From Salinisphaeraceae bacterium (lineage in GTDB: Bacteria > Pseudomonadota > Gammaproteobacteria > Nevskiales > Salinisphaeraceae): DNA of 47,576 bases. The stretch is taken from positions 1 to 47,576 of the forward strand of contig NYTH01000024.1 of assembly GCA_002683405.1 (NCBI GenBank), given 5' to 3'. The translations under genes and the position numbers were made by a program. Numbering within the stretch: position 1 is the stretch's first letter; each line of letters opens with the position of its first letter. Below are positions 1 through 7,931 of the stretch, piece by piece. The notes below the pieces were generated by a model. That model saw only the letters and a program-made list of their open reading frames with translations. It was not told where the DNA came from and did no database searches.

Positions 1-138
1 CGCGTGGCCCGGGCCACGGCGCGGCGCCGCAGAAAGCGGTTGTGTTCGCAAGCGAACCCCCAATGCGCTCCGATTATGCGCACCCGCTCGAATACCCGCA
101 ATAAAACAGGACGCGCCAAAGGCCGGGGAGCGAACTGC

Positions 139-1146
139 ATGAACAGCACGCGCGATACCCGTCGTGAAGCACTCGAAGCCTGGGTCGCGCAGGAACTCGA
201 CGCCATGCCGAGCTGGACGGTCGCCTCGGCGGACGCGAGTTTCCGACGCTACTTCCGCGCCCGGGTGGGCGAGGGTGAGGCGGCAAACTGCTATATCGCA
301 ATGGATGCGCCGCCCGAGCGCGAGGACAACCCGGCGTTCGTACGCATTGCCGAACTCATGGCCGCGGCGGGCCTGAACGTGCCGCGGGTGCTGGCGGTCG
401 ACTACGAGCGCGGTTTCATGCTGCTGACCGATCTGGGCACACGCACCTTTCTCGACGTGCTCGATGCCGACAACGCCGACGCGCTGTTCGGCGCGGCCAC
501 CGGTGCGCTCATCGACTGGCAGCAGGCAAGCCAGCCCGGGGTGTTGCCGGACTATGACCGGGCCACGCTTGCTGCCGAGCTGGAATTGTTTCGCGACTGG
601 TATCTGGCCCGCCATCTGCGCTACACGCCCACGGCCAGCGAGCAGGCCGATATCGATGCCGCGTTTACCTTCCTGCTCGATGAAATCTGTGCCCAGCCCC
701 AGGTCTACGTGCATCGCGACTACATGCCCCGCAACCTGATGGTCTGCGACCCCAATCCAGGGGTCATCGATTTTCAGGATGCCCGCTACGGACCCATCAG
801 CTACGACCTGCTGTCACTCTTCCGGGATGCGTTCATCAGCTGGCCCGACGCGCGGATCGACGCCTGGAACCGCCGCTACTGGACGCGGGCCCGCGACGCC
901 GGACTGCCGGTGCCCGAGACATTCGAGGCGTTCGACCAGGACCTGAAGTGGATGGGCCTGCAGCGGCATCTGAAAGTCATCGGCATCTTTGCCCGTATCT
1001 GCCATCGTGACGGCAAGCCACACTATCTGCGCGATGTGCCGCGATTCGCCGGCTATATCCGGCCCGTGCTGCACGCGCTGCCCGGCATGGCGGATTTTGC
1101 CGAGCTGTTCGATCGGCTGATGCCGCCCGAGGCGCCTGCGCGGTGA
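139..1146 (+). CDS. amgK: N-acetylmuramate/N-acetylglucosamine kinase AmgK
   Basis: The 335-residue protein has the aminoglycoside-phosphotransferase (APH) fold. The Brenner-type catalytic motif HRDYMPRN lies at residues 192-199 (D194 as catalytic base, N199), and the metal-binding IDFQDA follows with D211. AmgK phosphorylates recycled MurNAc and GlcNAc at the anomeric carbon in the cytoplasm, feeding MurU and by-passing de novo UDP-MurNAc synthesis. The assignment to AmgK rather than another APH kinase rests on fold, length (Pseudomonas AmgK is about 340 residues) and the immediately overlapping murU. I chose the ATG at 139 because GGGGAG sits about eight bases upstream; the frame is open further left, but that part is arginine-rich and non-homologous. 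In Pseudomonas the divergent neighbour is lptD, which may lie just beyond the left edge (inference). Confidence 0.9.
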   Translation: MNSTRDTRREALEAWVAQELDAMPSWTVASADASFRRYFRARVGEGEAANCYIAMDAPPEREDNPAFVRIAELMAAAGLNVPRVLAVDYERGFMLLTDLGTRTFLDVLDADNADALFGAATGALIDWQQASQPGVLPDYDRATLAAELELFRDWYLARHLRYTPTASEQADIDAAFTFLLDEICAQPQVYVHRDYMPRNLMVCDPNPGVIDFQDARYGPISYDLLSLFRDAFISWPDARIDAWNRRYWTRARDAGLPVPETFEAFDQDLKWMGLQRHLKVIGIFARICHRDGKPHYLRDVPRFAGYIRPVLHALPGMADFAELFDRLMPPEAPAR

Positions 1147-1808
1147 AGGTCATGGTGCTTGCCGCGGGGCGGGGCGCGCGGCTGCGCCCGATCACCGACA
1201 GCCTGCCCAAGCCGCTGGTGCAGCTGGGTGGCCGCTGTCTGGTGGAACATCAGCTGTTGGCGCTTGCGGCCGCCGGTCTGCGCGACATTGTGATGAACGT
1301 GGCCTGGCTGGGCGACGCGATCATCGACCATCTGGGTGACGGCAGCCGCTACGGCGTGCAAATCGATTATTCGCGCGAGCAGCCCGGCGAGCTCGATACC
1401 GGGGGCGGCATCGTGCAGGCGCTGCCGCGGCTGGGCGATGCGCCGTTCGCCGTGGTGAATGCCGACGTGTTTACCGACTTCCCCTTCGAACGGCTGCCGT
1501 TGATGCGGCCCGCCGCGCAGGACGACATACACCTCGTCCTGGTGCCCAACCCACCCCACAAGTCGCGGGGCGACTTCAGCCTGGAGGCAGGCCGGCTGAT
1601 CCGGACGGCCCAGGCGCATACCTTTTCCGGTATCGGCGTCTATCACCCGCGTTTGTTCAAGGGACTGGCCCCGGGGCGGCGCTCGCTGGCTGATGTACTG
1701 TTCGCCGCCGTCGACGCCGGGCGCGCGTCCGGCGAGCTGTATCGCGGGCGCTGGCACGATGTTGGCACGCACGAAAGCTTACAGGCGTTGCGACAGGCAC
1801 ATGGGTAG
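1143..1808 (+). CDS. murU: N-acetylmuramate alpha-1-phosphate uridylyltransferase MurU
   Basis: This 221-residue nucleotidyltransferase has the N-terminal sugar-nucleotide signature AAGRGARLRPITDSLPKP (from about residue 6), with the conserved G-x-G-x-R-L-x-P loop and the KP substrate contact. NADVFTD in the middle matches the metal-binding Asp segment of the family. MurU joins UTP to MurNAc-1-phosphate to give UDP-MurNAc. The GTG start overlaps the amgK stop (GTGA), so the two are probably translationally coupled. In Pseudomonas this bypass gives intrinsic fosfomycin tolerance; that is family knowledge, not visible here. General sugar-1-phosphate nucleotidyltransferase is the fallback name, but the amgK pairing makes MurU likely. 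Confidence 0.9.
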   Translation: MKVMVLAAGRGARLRPITDSLPKPLVQLGGRCLVEHQLLALAAAGLRDIVMNVAWLGDAIIDHLGDGSRYGVQIDYSREQPGELDTGGGIVQALPRLGDAPFAVVNADVFTDFPFERLPLMRPAAQDDIHLVLVPNPPHKSRGDFSLEAGRLIRTAQAHTFSGIGVYHPRLFKGLAPGRRSLADVLFAAVDAGRASGELYRGRWHDVGTHESLQALRQAHG

Positions 1809-3204
1809 ACAGGTCGAGTACCGCGCCTTCACCGAAGCCGATCACGCGGCGTTCGTCGAGCGGCTGAATGCGGAGACGGAACGGCTGCGGCTGCTTTTCG
1901 AAAACGAGCAGTTCGGGGACGCCGCCACCACCATCGGCTACGAGGTGGAGGCCTGTCTGGTGGACGAGGCGGGCCGGCCGGCCGATGCCAATATGGGCTT
2001 TCTGGAGCGTCTGAACATGCCGGCGGCGGTGCCGGAACTGGCCCGCTGCAACATCGAGTTCAACGGCCGGCCCCGCGGCATCGCCGGGCGCGGCCTGGCC
2101 GACATGCAGGCGGAACTGGACGAATGGCTCGCGCTGGGTCGGCGTACGGCGGGCCGCATGGGGCTGTCGCTGCTGATGATCGGCATCCTGCCGACGCTGC
2201 GCGAAGCGGACATGGACCTCGAGCACATCTCGCCGTCGCCGCGCTATCGCATTCTTAACGAAAATGTGGCCCGGCTGCGGGGGCGCCAGCAGGTCGCGCT
2301 GGATATCAGCGGGGAGCAGCACTATCAGGGCCGCTTCGACAGCATCATGGCGGAATCCGCCGCGACCTCGTTTCAGCTTCATCTGCGGCTGCCCCCGGCC
2401 GAGGCGGCCCGCTGGTACAACGCGGCGCAGATCGCGGCCGGGCCCCTGCTGGCGGCGGCCGCGAACTCGCCGTATCTGTTCGGCCATGATCTCTGGGCCG
2501 AAACCCGTATTCCCTCGTTCGCCCAGGCGGTGGATGCCGGGGATGTGCATTTTGTGACCTTCGGCCGCGGCTACGTGGCTTCGCTGCACGAGCTTTTCGA
2601 GGAAAACCGGGCCCGCTATCCGGTGCTGCTGCCCGCGCGATGCGGCGATGCCCCGGGGTTTGAACACGTCAACCTGCACAACGGCACCATCTGGCGCTGG
2701 AACCGGCCGGTGCTGGGCGAGGGCGAGCCGCCCCATCTGCGTGTCGAGCACCGATCACTGCCGGCCGGGCCCACCGTGCTCGACATGGTCGCCAACTGCG
2801 CGTTTTTCCACGGCCTCGTGGCCGAACTGGCCCAGCAGCCGGAGCCGCCCGAAGACCGTCTGTCGTTCGCGTCTGCCCGGCGGAATTTCTATCGCGCGGC
2901 GCGCCACGGCCTGGCCGCTGAACTCGACTGGTCGGGCGGCTCGGACTCGGTCGCCGCGCTTTACCAGGACCGTCTGCTACCCGCCGCGCGTGAAGGGCTC
3001 CGGCGCCTGGACGTGGAAGATACGGTGGCGCAGTACTACCTGGCTGTCCTGGCGGAGCGGGTACAGCGGGGTCTGAGCGGCGCGGGCTGGCAGCGCGAAT
3101 GGGTGCGTTTGCACGGTCACGACATGACCGGCCTGGTGCAGGCTTATGGCGCCAACCAGATGTCCGGCAAGCCCCTGTCCGAATGGGACCTGCGCCGATG
3201 CTGA
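1801..3204 (+). CDS. GCS2-family (glutamate-cysteine ligase-like) protein
   Basis: This 467-residue protein belongs to the carboxylate-amine ligase / glutamate-cysteine ligase type 2 superfamily. It shows an N-terminal GYEVEACLVD strand (ligand-binding acidic residues), CNIEFN, SPSPRYRILN and SFQLHLRLPP, in the order seen in GCS2 proteins. Such enzymes form an amide or peptide bond using ATP; the substrate here is unknown and it should not be called GshA. The ATG at 1801 overlaps the end of murU by eight bases in another frame, and the downstream gene overlaps its stop, so it is the third gene of a coupled run. The longer reading frame from 1693 lies inside murU and is not used. The pairing with an aspartoacylase-like hydrolase suggests a ligase/hydrolase couple acting on one amide-linked compound (inference). 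Confidence 0.75.
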   Translation: MGRQVEYRAFTEADHAAFVERLNAETERLRLLFENEQFGDAATTIGYEVEACLVDEAGRPADANMGFLERLNMPAAVPELARCNIEFNGRPRGIAGRGLADMQAELDEWLALGRRTAGRMGLSLLMIGILPTLREADMDLEHISPSPRYRILNENVARLRGRQQVALDISGEQHYQGRFDSIMAESAATSFQLHLRLPPAEAARWYNAAQIAAGPLLAAAANSPYLFGHDLWAETRIPSFAQAVDAGDVHFVTFGRGYVASLHELFEENRARYPVLLPARCGDAPGFEHVNLHNGTIWRWNRPVLGEGEPPHLRVEHRSLPAGPTVLDMVANCAFFHGLVAELAQQPEPPEDRLSFASARRNFYRAARHGLAAELDWSGGSDSVAALYQDRLLPAAREGLRRLDVEDTVAQYYLAVLAERVQRGLSGAGWQREWVRLHGHDMTGLVQAYGANQMSGKPLSEWDLRRC

Positions 3205-4238
3205 CGGTGCTCGAACACCTGCCGGACGGGTTCCTTACGGCCAGGGGGCCTGAACTCGCCGATCTTCTGGGCGGGCCGGCGCTCGTGCATCTGCCAGGCG
3301 AGCGCGCCCAGCCGCTGTTCGTGTCGATTCTGCTGCACGGCAACGAGATCACCGGGTTGCACGCGGTTCAGCAATTGCTCTCGCGCTATCGCGGCAAGGC
3401 GCTGCCGCGCGCCATGACCTTGTTCATCGGTAATGTCGAGGCCGCCCGCTACGGCCTCAGGCGCCTGCCGGAACAGGCGGACTTCAACCGCATATGGCCG
3501 GATGAGGCGGGCCGGCTGCACGCCCCGCCCAGCGTGGAAACACGCATGGCCGGGCAGGTGCTCGAGATAATGGCCAAACGCCGGCCGTTTGCCGCTGTCG
3601 ATGTGCACAACAATACCGGGCACAACCCCCACTATGCGGCCATCAACAGACTCGAAGGGCGCTGGCTGCAGCTGGCGCGGGCTTTCGCACCCGCGGCGCT
3701 GTACTTCCGCTATCCGCCCGGCACCCTGGCCATGGGGTTCGGCGCCCTGTGTCCTGCGGTCACGCTCGAATGCGGCATCGTCGGGGCGGGTAGCGGCGCT
3801 GCGCACGCGGCAGCCTATCTGGACAACTGTCTGCGGATGACGACCATTGCCGACGAAACTCCGCCAGATGAGGCGCTCCGGCTGTATCGCACGGTGGCCT
3901 GCGTGACCGTGCCGGACGACGTGAGCGTCACCGTGGGCGACGCCGCGCCCGGTCAGCTGCATCTGCGAAACGATCTGGAATCGCTGAACTGGCAGACGCT
4001 GCCGGCGGGGACGGCGCTGGGGCGCGTGAGCGGCGTCGCGGCGATGCCGCTCGAAGTGCGTGACGTCAACGAACAATGCTGCACCGCGCAGTATCTGCGG
4101 CTTGACGGGGATCAGCTGCGCCTGCGTCAGTCGACCACGCCGGCCATGCTGAGCACCCAGATCCGCGTCGTGCGGCAGGACTGTCTGTGCTATCTGCTCG
4201 AACGGGTCGGGCGGCCGCACGGCGCGCATGACGGTTGA
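3198..4238 (+). CDS. Succinylglutamate desuccinylase/aspartoacylase-family zinc hydrolase
   Basis: The 346-residue protein has the M14-like zinc hydrolase layout of the AstE/AspA family: LHGNEITG gives the H47/E50 ligand pair, and DVHNNTGHNPHY gives a second His at residue 137 followed by the family's NPHYA-type segment. LECG further on carries the likely catalytic Glu. Members remove acyl groups from N-acyl amino acids. The C-terminal third resembles the beta domain of the family. The ATG at 3198 overlaps the TGA of the GCS2-like gene, so both are probably made together. There are no ast arginine-catabolism genes nearby, so AstE itself is unlikely; the real substrate may be the product of the preceding ligase. 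Confidence 0.75.
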   Translation: MLTVLEHLPDGFLTARGPELADLLGGPALVHLPGERAQPLFVSILLHGNEITGLHAVQQLLSRYRGKALPRAMTLFIGNVEAARYGLRRLPEQADFNRIWPDEAGRLHAPPSVETRMAGQVLEIMAKRRPFAAVDVHNNTGHNPHYAAINRLEGRWLQLARAFAPAALYFRYPPGTLAMGFGALCPAVTLECGIVGAGSGAAHAAAYLDNCLRMTTIADETPPDEALRLYRTVACVTVPDDVSVTVGDAAPGQLHLRNDLESLNWQTLPAGTALGRVSGVAAMPLEVRDVNEQCCTAQYLRLDGDQLRLRQSTTPAMLSTQIRVVRQDCLCYLLERVGRPHGAHDG

Positions 4239-4332
4239 CCGCGTTGGCCCTGTTAGACTACCGCGGCCGGTACCGCCGCGATTGCGGATGTCCGTACCGG
4301 CACCACGCTCGATCATGAGTTGGAGAACCCGT

Positions 4333-4830
4333 ATGAACAACCCGCTAGCGGGCGCCGGCCGGCGCCGGTCCGTTGCGACAATGACAAGACGTGCTGGCCT
4401 GCCGGCCTTGCTGATGCTGGCTTGTGTGGTGGCCGGTTGCGCCGGGAACAGTCGGCCACGGCCGGTTGCGCCGGACCTGACCGTGCTGGAGCCCGCCGAG
4501 CAAGCCATTGCGCAGGCGCGGACCATTCGCGCCGACGAGCTTGCGCCGGAGGCGCTGCGCGAAGCGCAACGCCGGGTCAGCCTTGCGCGGACCATCGTGC
4601 TGCAGTCGGCGCTGCAGGGCACGCAGCCGGACGAGGCGCAGCGCGTTCGCATCGAGCAGCTGGTCGAAGAGGCCCGGGTGGATGCCATGCTGGCCAGCGC
4701 GGTCACCCAGCGTGAAGCGGTGGTTAACGCGCTCGGCGAATACGAGAAGGCACTGGCGCCGCCGCCGACGGACTCGCCCGACACCGGCTCGCAGCCCGCA
4801 TCGAATCAGTCCGGCCCGGGGAGCAATTGA
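4333..4830 (+). CDS. DUF4398-like outer-membrane lipoprotein
   Basis: This 165-residue predicted lipoprotein has hydrophobic ALLMLACVVAG before the lipobox Cys36. The mature part is largely helical with Ala/Arg/Glu-rich segments (AEQAIAQARTI, LREAQRRVSLARTI) typical of DUF4398 proteins, and ends in a Pro/Ser-rich tail. GGAGA about six bases upstream supports the ATG at 4333; an inner ATG at 4381 would give a more standard 20-residue signal but has no clear ribosome site. It is the first of four similar lipoprotein genes and probably belongs to one transcript with them. The function of DUF4398 is not established; the link with OmpA domains suggests periplasmic attachment to peptidoglycan. Confidence 0.75.
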   Translation: MNNPLAGAGRRRSVATMTRRAGLPALLMLACVVAGCAGNSRPRPVAPDLTVLEPAEQAIAQARTIRADELAPEALREAQRRVSLARTIVLQSALQGTQPDEAQRVRIEQLVEEARVDAMLASAVTQREAVVNALGEYEKALAPPPTDSPDTGSQPASNQSGPGSN

Positions 4831-4832
4831 TA

Positions 4833-5837
4833 ATGAGTGGAGTGACACAACGCGCCGTCACGCTTGGCAAGTCTCTATGGATAGTGGGCACTCTGACTGC
4901 CGTAACGGGCTGCGCCGCGCTGTTTCGCGGCGATCCGGTGCCGCCCGAGCCGCCGCGTCCCGCGCTGTCCAAGCAGCTGCCGGGTGAACAGGCAGACGCG
5001 GAGCAGGGCGGGGTCGTGCGAAACGACGCCGGTGAAATCATCGATTACCAGCCGCTGGCCCAAGCCCGCAGCGTGCTGGAGCAGGCGCGCGCGAGCGCGG
5101 CCGTTGCCGAATACGGATCGGAGGCGCTTGAAACCGCCGAGTCCCGTTTGCAGGCGGCCGAGTCGGCGTGGCAGTCGGCCGGCGCCGCGCCCTCGGATGA
5201 GCTGCTGCGTCGCGCGAAACACGAAGCCTATCTCGCCCGCCGCTGGGCTCAGATTGCGCTGGCGCAGGCGGGGCGCGAGCGGGGTCTGGGTGAGCTCGGT
5301 GCCGCTAAACAGACGCTCGAGGCCCGCGAAGCCGCCGACGCCCGGTGGCTTGGAAGCTATCTTGTTCCCGAGGCTTACGGGGCGCTGGATTTCGCCACGG
5401 GCACCGCGCGCCTGACGCCCGGCTCGCAGCAGGTGGTGGCCCGACTGGCTGATTTCTTGCAGGACCATGATCGCTATGGCCTGAGAATTTCCGGGCATAC
5501 CGACAGCGCGCCGCCGTCCACGCAAAACCTGGACGCCTTTCTGCAGGAGAATCCGGACCTGAGCGAAGCCGATCTCAGCGAAGAAGACGCCGCCGCCCTG
5601 TACAACCTGGCCATGTCGAAGCGGCGGGCCGGGGCAGTCAAGGCGCAGCTGGTTGAGGCCGGAATCGAATCGGCGCGGCTGGATGTGTTTGCCTTCGGGC
5701 AGGCGCAGCCCCGCGCCAGCAACGACACGGCAGCCGGCCGGCGCAAGAATCGCCGCGTGGAAGTGCTGGTCGTTCGCGCCGAGGAGGCCCGTCAGCAGGC
5801 CGGTCGGGAAACGGTCGAAGGTCTGGGCCTGAAATAG
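4833..5837 (+). CDS. DUF4398-OmpA lipoprotein
   Basis: The 334-residue lipoprotein has lipobox Cys27 (AVTGC), a helical DUF4398-like region at about residues 65-160 (QARSVLEQARAS, LETAESRLQAAESA) and a C-terminal OmpA domain (LDFATGTARLTP, ISGHTDS, RRKNRRVEVLV). The OmpA domain carries an unusual acidic insertion of about 23 residues after GHTDS (DLSEADLSEEDAA) compared with the paralogue at 6270. The ATG at 4833 has GGGGAG nine bases upstream; a TTG two codons earlier is too close to that site. OmpA domains bind diaminopimelate in peptidoglycan, so the protein should tether outer membrane and cell wall. The start lies three bases after the preceding stop. Confidence 0.85.
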   Translation: MSGVTQRAVTLGKSLWIVGTLTAVTGCAALFRGDPVPPEPPRPALSKQLPGEQADAEQGGVVRNDAGEIIDYQPLAQARSVLEQARASAAVAEYGSEALETAESRLQAAESAWQSAGAAPSDELLRRAKHEAYLARRWAQIALAQAGRERGLGELGAAKQTLEAREAADARWLGSYLVPEAYGALDFATGTARLTPGSQQVVARLADFLQDHDRYGLRISGHTDSAPPSTQNLDAFLQENPDLSEADLSEEDAAALYNLAMSKRRAGAVKAQLVEAGIESARLDVFAFGQAQPRASNDTAAGRRKNRRVEVLVVRAEEARQQAGRETVEGLGLK

Positions 5838-5874
5838 GCGGCTGGCGCAGGCCCGATTGAGAGGACAGCGACTT

Positions 5875-6273
5875 ATGAACAGCATCCCCGTCAAACCTCG
5901 TTGCGCCGCGCCGCGCTGGCCTGTGGCGACCCTGTGGGTCGGTCTGGCCATCTTCATGCTCGGCGGCTGCGCCTCGGTGCCGAAACCGGAGAGCCAACTC
6001 AATAGCGCCCAGCAGGCGGTTTATCAGGCGGACGGCGCCGGTGCGGGCCAGTTTGCACCAAGCGAAATGCGGCAGGCACGCGGCCGCTACGAGCAGGCCC
6101 GGACGCTGGTGGCAGACGGCAAGCATCTGGCGGCCCGTCGCGAGGCCGAGCTGGCGCAGGCTTACGCGGAACTGGCGCAGGCGAAAGCGCTGGCCGAGCG
6201 AGCCGCGCAGAAGGCGGATCGCGCAGAGAGTGACGTGGCCCGGTTGGCGGCTGAAGCGGGGGAATCTCGATGA
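5875..6273 (+). CDS. Short DUF4398 lipoprotein
   Basis: This 132-residue predicted lipoprotein has a membrane-spanning signal (TLWVGLAIFMLGG) ahead of Cys32. The mature part holds the typical DUF4398 helix pair (SAQQAVYQADGAG, MRQARGRYEQARTLVA, REAELAQAYAELAQAKAL). GAGAGGA about ten bases upstream supports the ATG. Its stop overlaps the next start (ATGA), so it forms a coupled lipoprotein plus OmpA-lipoprotein pair, mirroring the pair just upstream. No enzymatic motif is visible. Confidence 0.8.
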   Translation: MNSIPVKPRCAAPRWPVATLWVGLAIFMLGGCASVPKPESQLNSAQQAVYQADGAGAGQFAPSEMRQARGRYEQARTLVADGKHLAARREAELAQAYAELAQAKALAERAAQKADRAESDVARLAAEAGESR

Positions 6274-7136
6274 TCAGACGCAGTTTTTGCAGTGTGGTGC
6301 TGGCCGTCACGCTGGCCGGCTGCGCCACGCCGCCGAGTCCCGAACTGGAAACGGCCGAGGCCGAGTTCGACGCCCTGCGCAGCGACAGCCAGGTGACCGA
6401 TAACGTCCCGCTGGCGGTGTCCGAGGCGGAGGACGCGCTGCGGGCCGCGCAGGAGGCATCCAAGCTTGAGCAGCGCAATCATCAGGCCCGGCTGGCGGTG
6501 GTGCGCATCCAGATTGCGCGGGCCCAGTCCGAGCGCCGAGAAGCGGAAAAACGGGCCGAGGCCGCCGCCCGCCGGGCCGAGGAAATCCGGCTGGAGTCGC
6601 GCGGCCGGGAGGCGGACGCGGCGCGCGAGCGGGCGCTGCAGGCCGAGCAGCGAGCCGAACTGCTTCGCTCGCAGGCCGAGGCCGAGCGTCGCCGCGCCGA
6701 ACAGGCGCGAGAGCACGCCAGCCAGATCAAGGCCGAACTGGCCAACGCACAGGCGGAGCTGGCGGAGTTGAAGCCGCGGCTGTCGCAACGCGGGCTGGTG
6801 CTGACGCTGGGTGAGGTGCTGTTCGATTTCGACAGCGCCCGCTTGAAGCCCTATACCGAACGCATCATGACCCGCCTGGCGGACTTCCTGCGGCAGAATC
6901 AGGATTACGGCCTCGTCATCGAGGGGCATACCGACAGCGAAGGCAAGGCGGACTATAACCGCGAGCTATCGCGCTCGCGCGCGCAGTCGGTCGCCGCGTC
7001 ACTGCAGCAGCAGGGTATCCGGTCCACGCGCATGCGCGTGGACGGGCTGGGTGAAATTCGACCGATCGCGTCGAACGACACGGATGCCGGACGGCGTCAG
7101 AACCGCCGCGTGGAAATCATTATCCAGGAGCCCTGA
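6270..7136 (+). CDS. DUF4398/coiled-coil OmpA lipoprotein
   Basis: The 288-residue lipoprotein has lipobox Cys18 (VTLAGC) followed by a long, highly charged helix at about residues 60-165, rich in Ala, Glu and Arg (REAEKRAEAAARRAEE). It ends in a standard OmpA domain: VLFDFDSARLKP, IEGHTDSEG, RSRAQSV, RRQNRRVEI. The architecture is that of a Pal/OmpA-like protein with a rigid spacer reaching from the outer membrane to peptidoglycan. It ends the four-gene lipoprotein run and converges on olsA. The spacer is longer than in ordinary Pal (about 170 residues in total). Confidence 0.88.
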   Translation: MIRRSFCSVVLAVTLAGCATPPSPELETAEAEFDALRSDSQVTDNVPLAVSEAEDALRAAQEASKLEQRNHQARLAVVRIQIARAQSERREAEKRAEAAARRAEEIRLESRGREADAARERALQAEQRAELLRSQAEAERRRAEQAREHASQIKAELANAQAELAELKPRLSQRGLVLTLGEVLFDFDSARLKPYTERIMTRLADFLRQNQDYGLVIEGHTDSEGKADYNRELSRSRAQSVAASLQQQGIRSTRMRVDGLGEIRPIASNDTDAGRRQNRRVEIIIQEP

Positions 7137-7151
7137 GCGGCGGGTGGCCTG

Positions 7152-7931
7152 CTACCCGGCGTTGGCGTCGGCCAGCAGCGCCCGGCTGATGGCCGCGTGA
7201 CTGCTTTGTGCGAGTTGCCGCCGATCCACGCCCACGGGCGAGATCGGCTCGCCTACCGTGACGCGGACATTCAGTCGCTCAAGCCGGCAGAGCCGCAGGA
7301 AATGCGGCGCCAGCTCCGCGCTCCCCGTCCAGGTGGCCCAGGCGTGATGCGCCGGCGCCGAGCGTGACTCGGGCAAGTAATGAATGGCCACCGGCAGAAT
7401 ACGGTGCCCGCCCTCTATGGCCGCGGCGAACATGCGGGCGTGAAATCGTGGCGGCACCAGGTCGGCCAGCGTGGTGGCGCTGGGGAACAGCACCACGGGC
7501 TGACCGCCGGCCAGCGTCTCGTTGACCTGCCGGGTTGCGTCGCCCGTCTTGAACTGCCCGCGAGGCAGAAATACCGTCCCCAGCAGTTCGGCAAACCGCC
7601 CAATCAACGGCCAGCGCCGGACTTCGGCCTTCGACACGAACGCCGCCTGCATCAATCCGCCAAGCAGGACGATGTCGAGCCAGGACACGTGATTCGACAC
7701 CACCAGGCAGGCGCGATCCGGCAGACGGCCGACGATCTCGATACGTAGACCCAGCATCCGCAGCAGCTTTCTTTCCCACCAGGCGGCCAGCTTCGGCAGA
7801 TAGCGGCGATGCAGCGGAAACGTCAGGAAGACCGCGAAGAAAATCAGGAAATGCAGGCCCAGTCGTAATGCTCTAAGCGACAGCCCGATGGCGCCCAGCG
7901 TGCGGGGTGTCGGCGTTGAAGTGTCGGGCAT
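7152..7931 (-). CDS. olsA: 1-acyl-sn-glycerol-3-phosphate / lyso-ornithine lipid acyltransferase (OlsA-like)
   Basis: The 259-residue PlsC-family protein has an N-terminal hydrophobic anchor (LHFLIFFAVFL), the catalytic NHVSWLD (H-x4-D) motif, then SKAEVRRWPLIG and FLPRG. The third PlsC block, normally PEGT, reads FPSATT here, so the usual conserved Glu is absent. Its overlap with the olsB-like gene points to the second step of ornithine-lipid synthesis, acylation of lyso-ornithine lipid at the inner membrane. The ATG at 7931 lies inside the olsB reading frame (59-base overlap); a longer frame reaching 8165 is a shadow of olsB. A generic lysophospholipid acyltransferase remains possible. Confidence 0.75.
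   Translation of the reverse strand: MPDTSTPTPRTLGAIGLSLRALRLGLHFLIFFAVFLTFPLHRRYLPKLAAWWERKLLRMLGLRIEIVGRLPDRACLVVSNHVSWLDIVLLGGLMQAAFVSKAEVRRWPLIGRFAELLGTVFLPRGQFKTGDATRQVNETLAGGQPVVLFPSATTLADLVPPRFHARMFAAAIEGGHRILPVAIHYLPESRSAPAHHAWATWTGSAELAPHFLRLCRLERLNVRVTVGEPISPVGVDRRQLAQSSHAAISRALLADANAG

Noticed and set aside
4-138. N-terminal extension of amgK in an open frame
   Set aside because: It is Arg-rich and unlike the family, and the ATG at 139 has a good ribosome site; the region more likely holds the promoter.
3144-4784. A 546-codon open frame opposite the aspartoacylase-like and first lipoprotein genes
   Set aside because: It spans two well-supported plus-strand genes and their gap and shows no recognisable domain.
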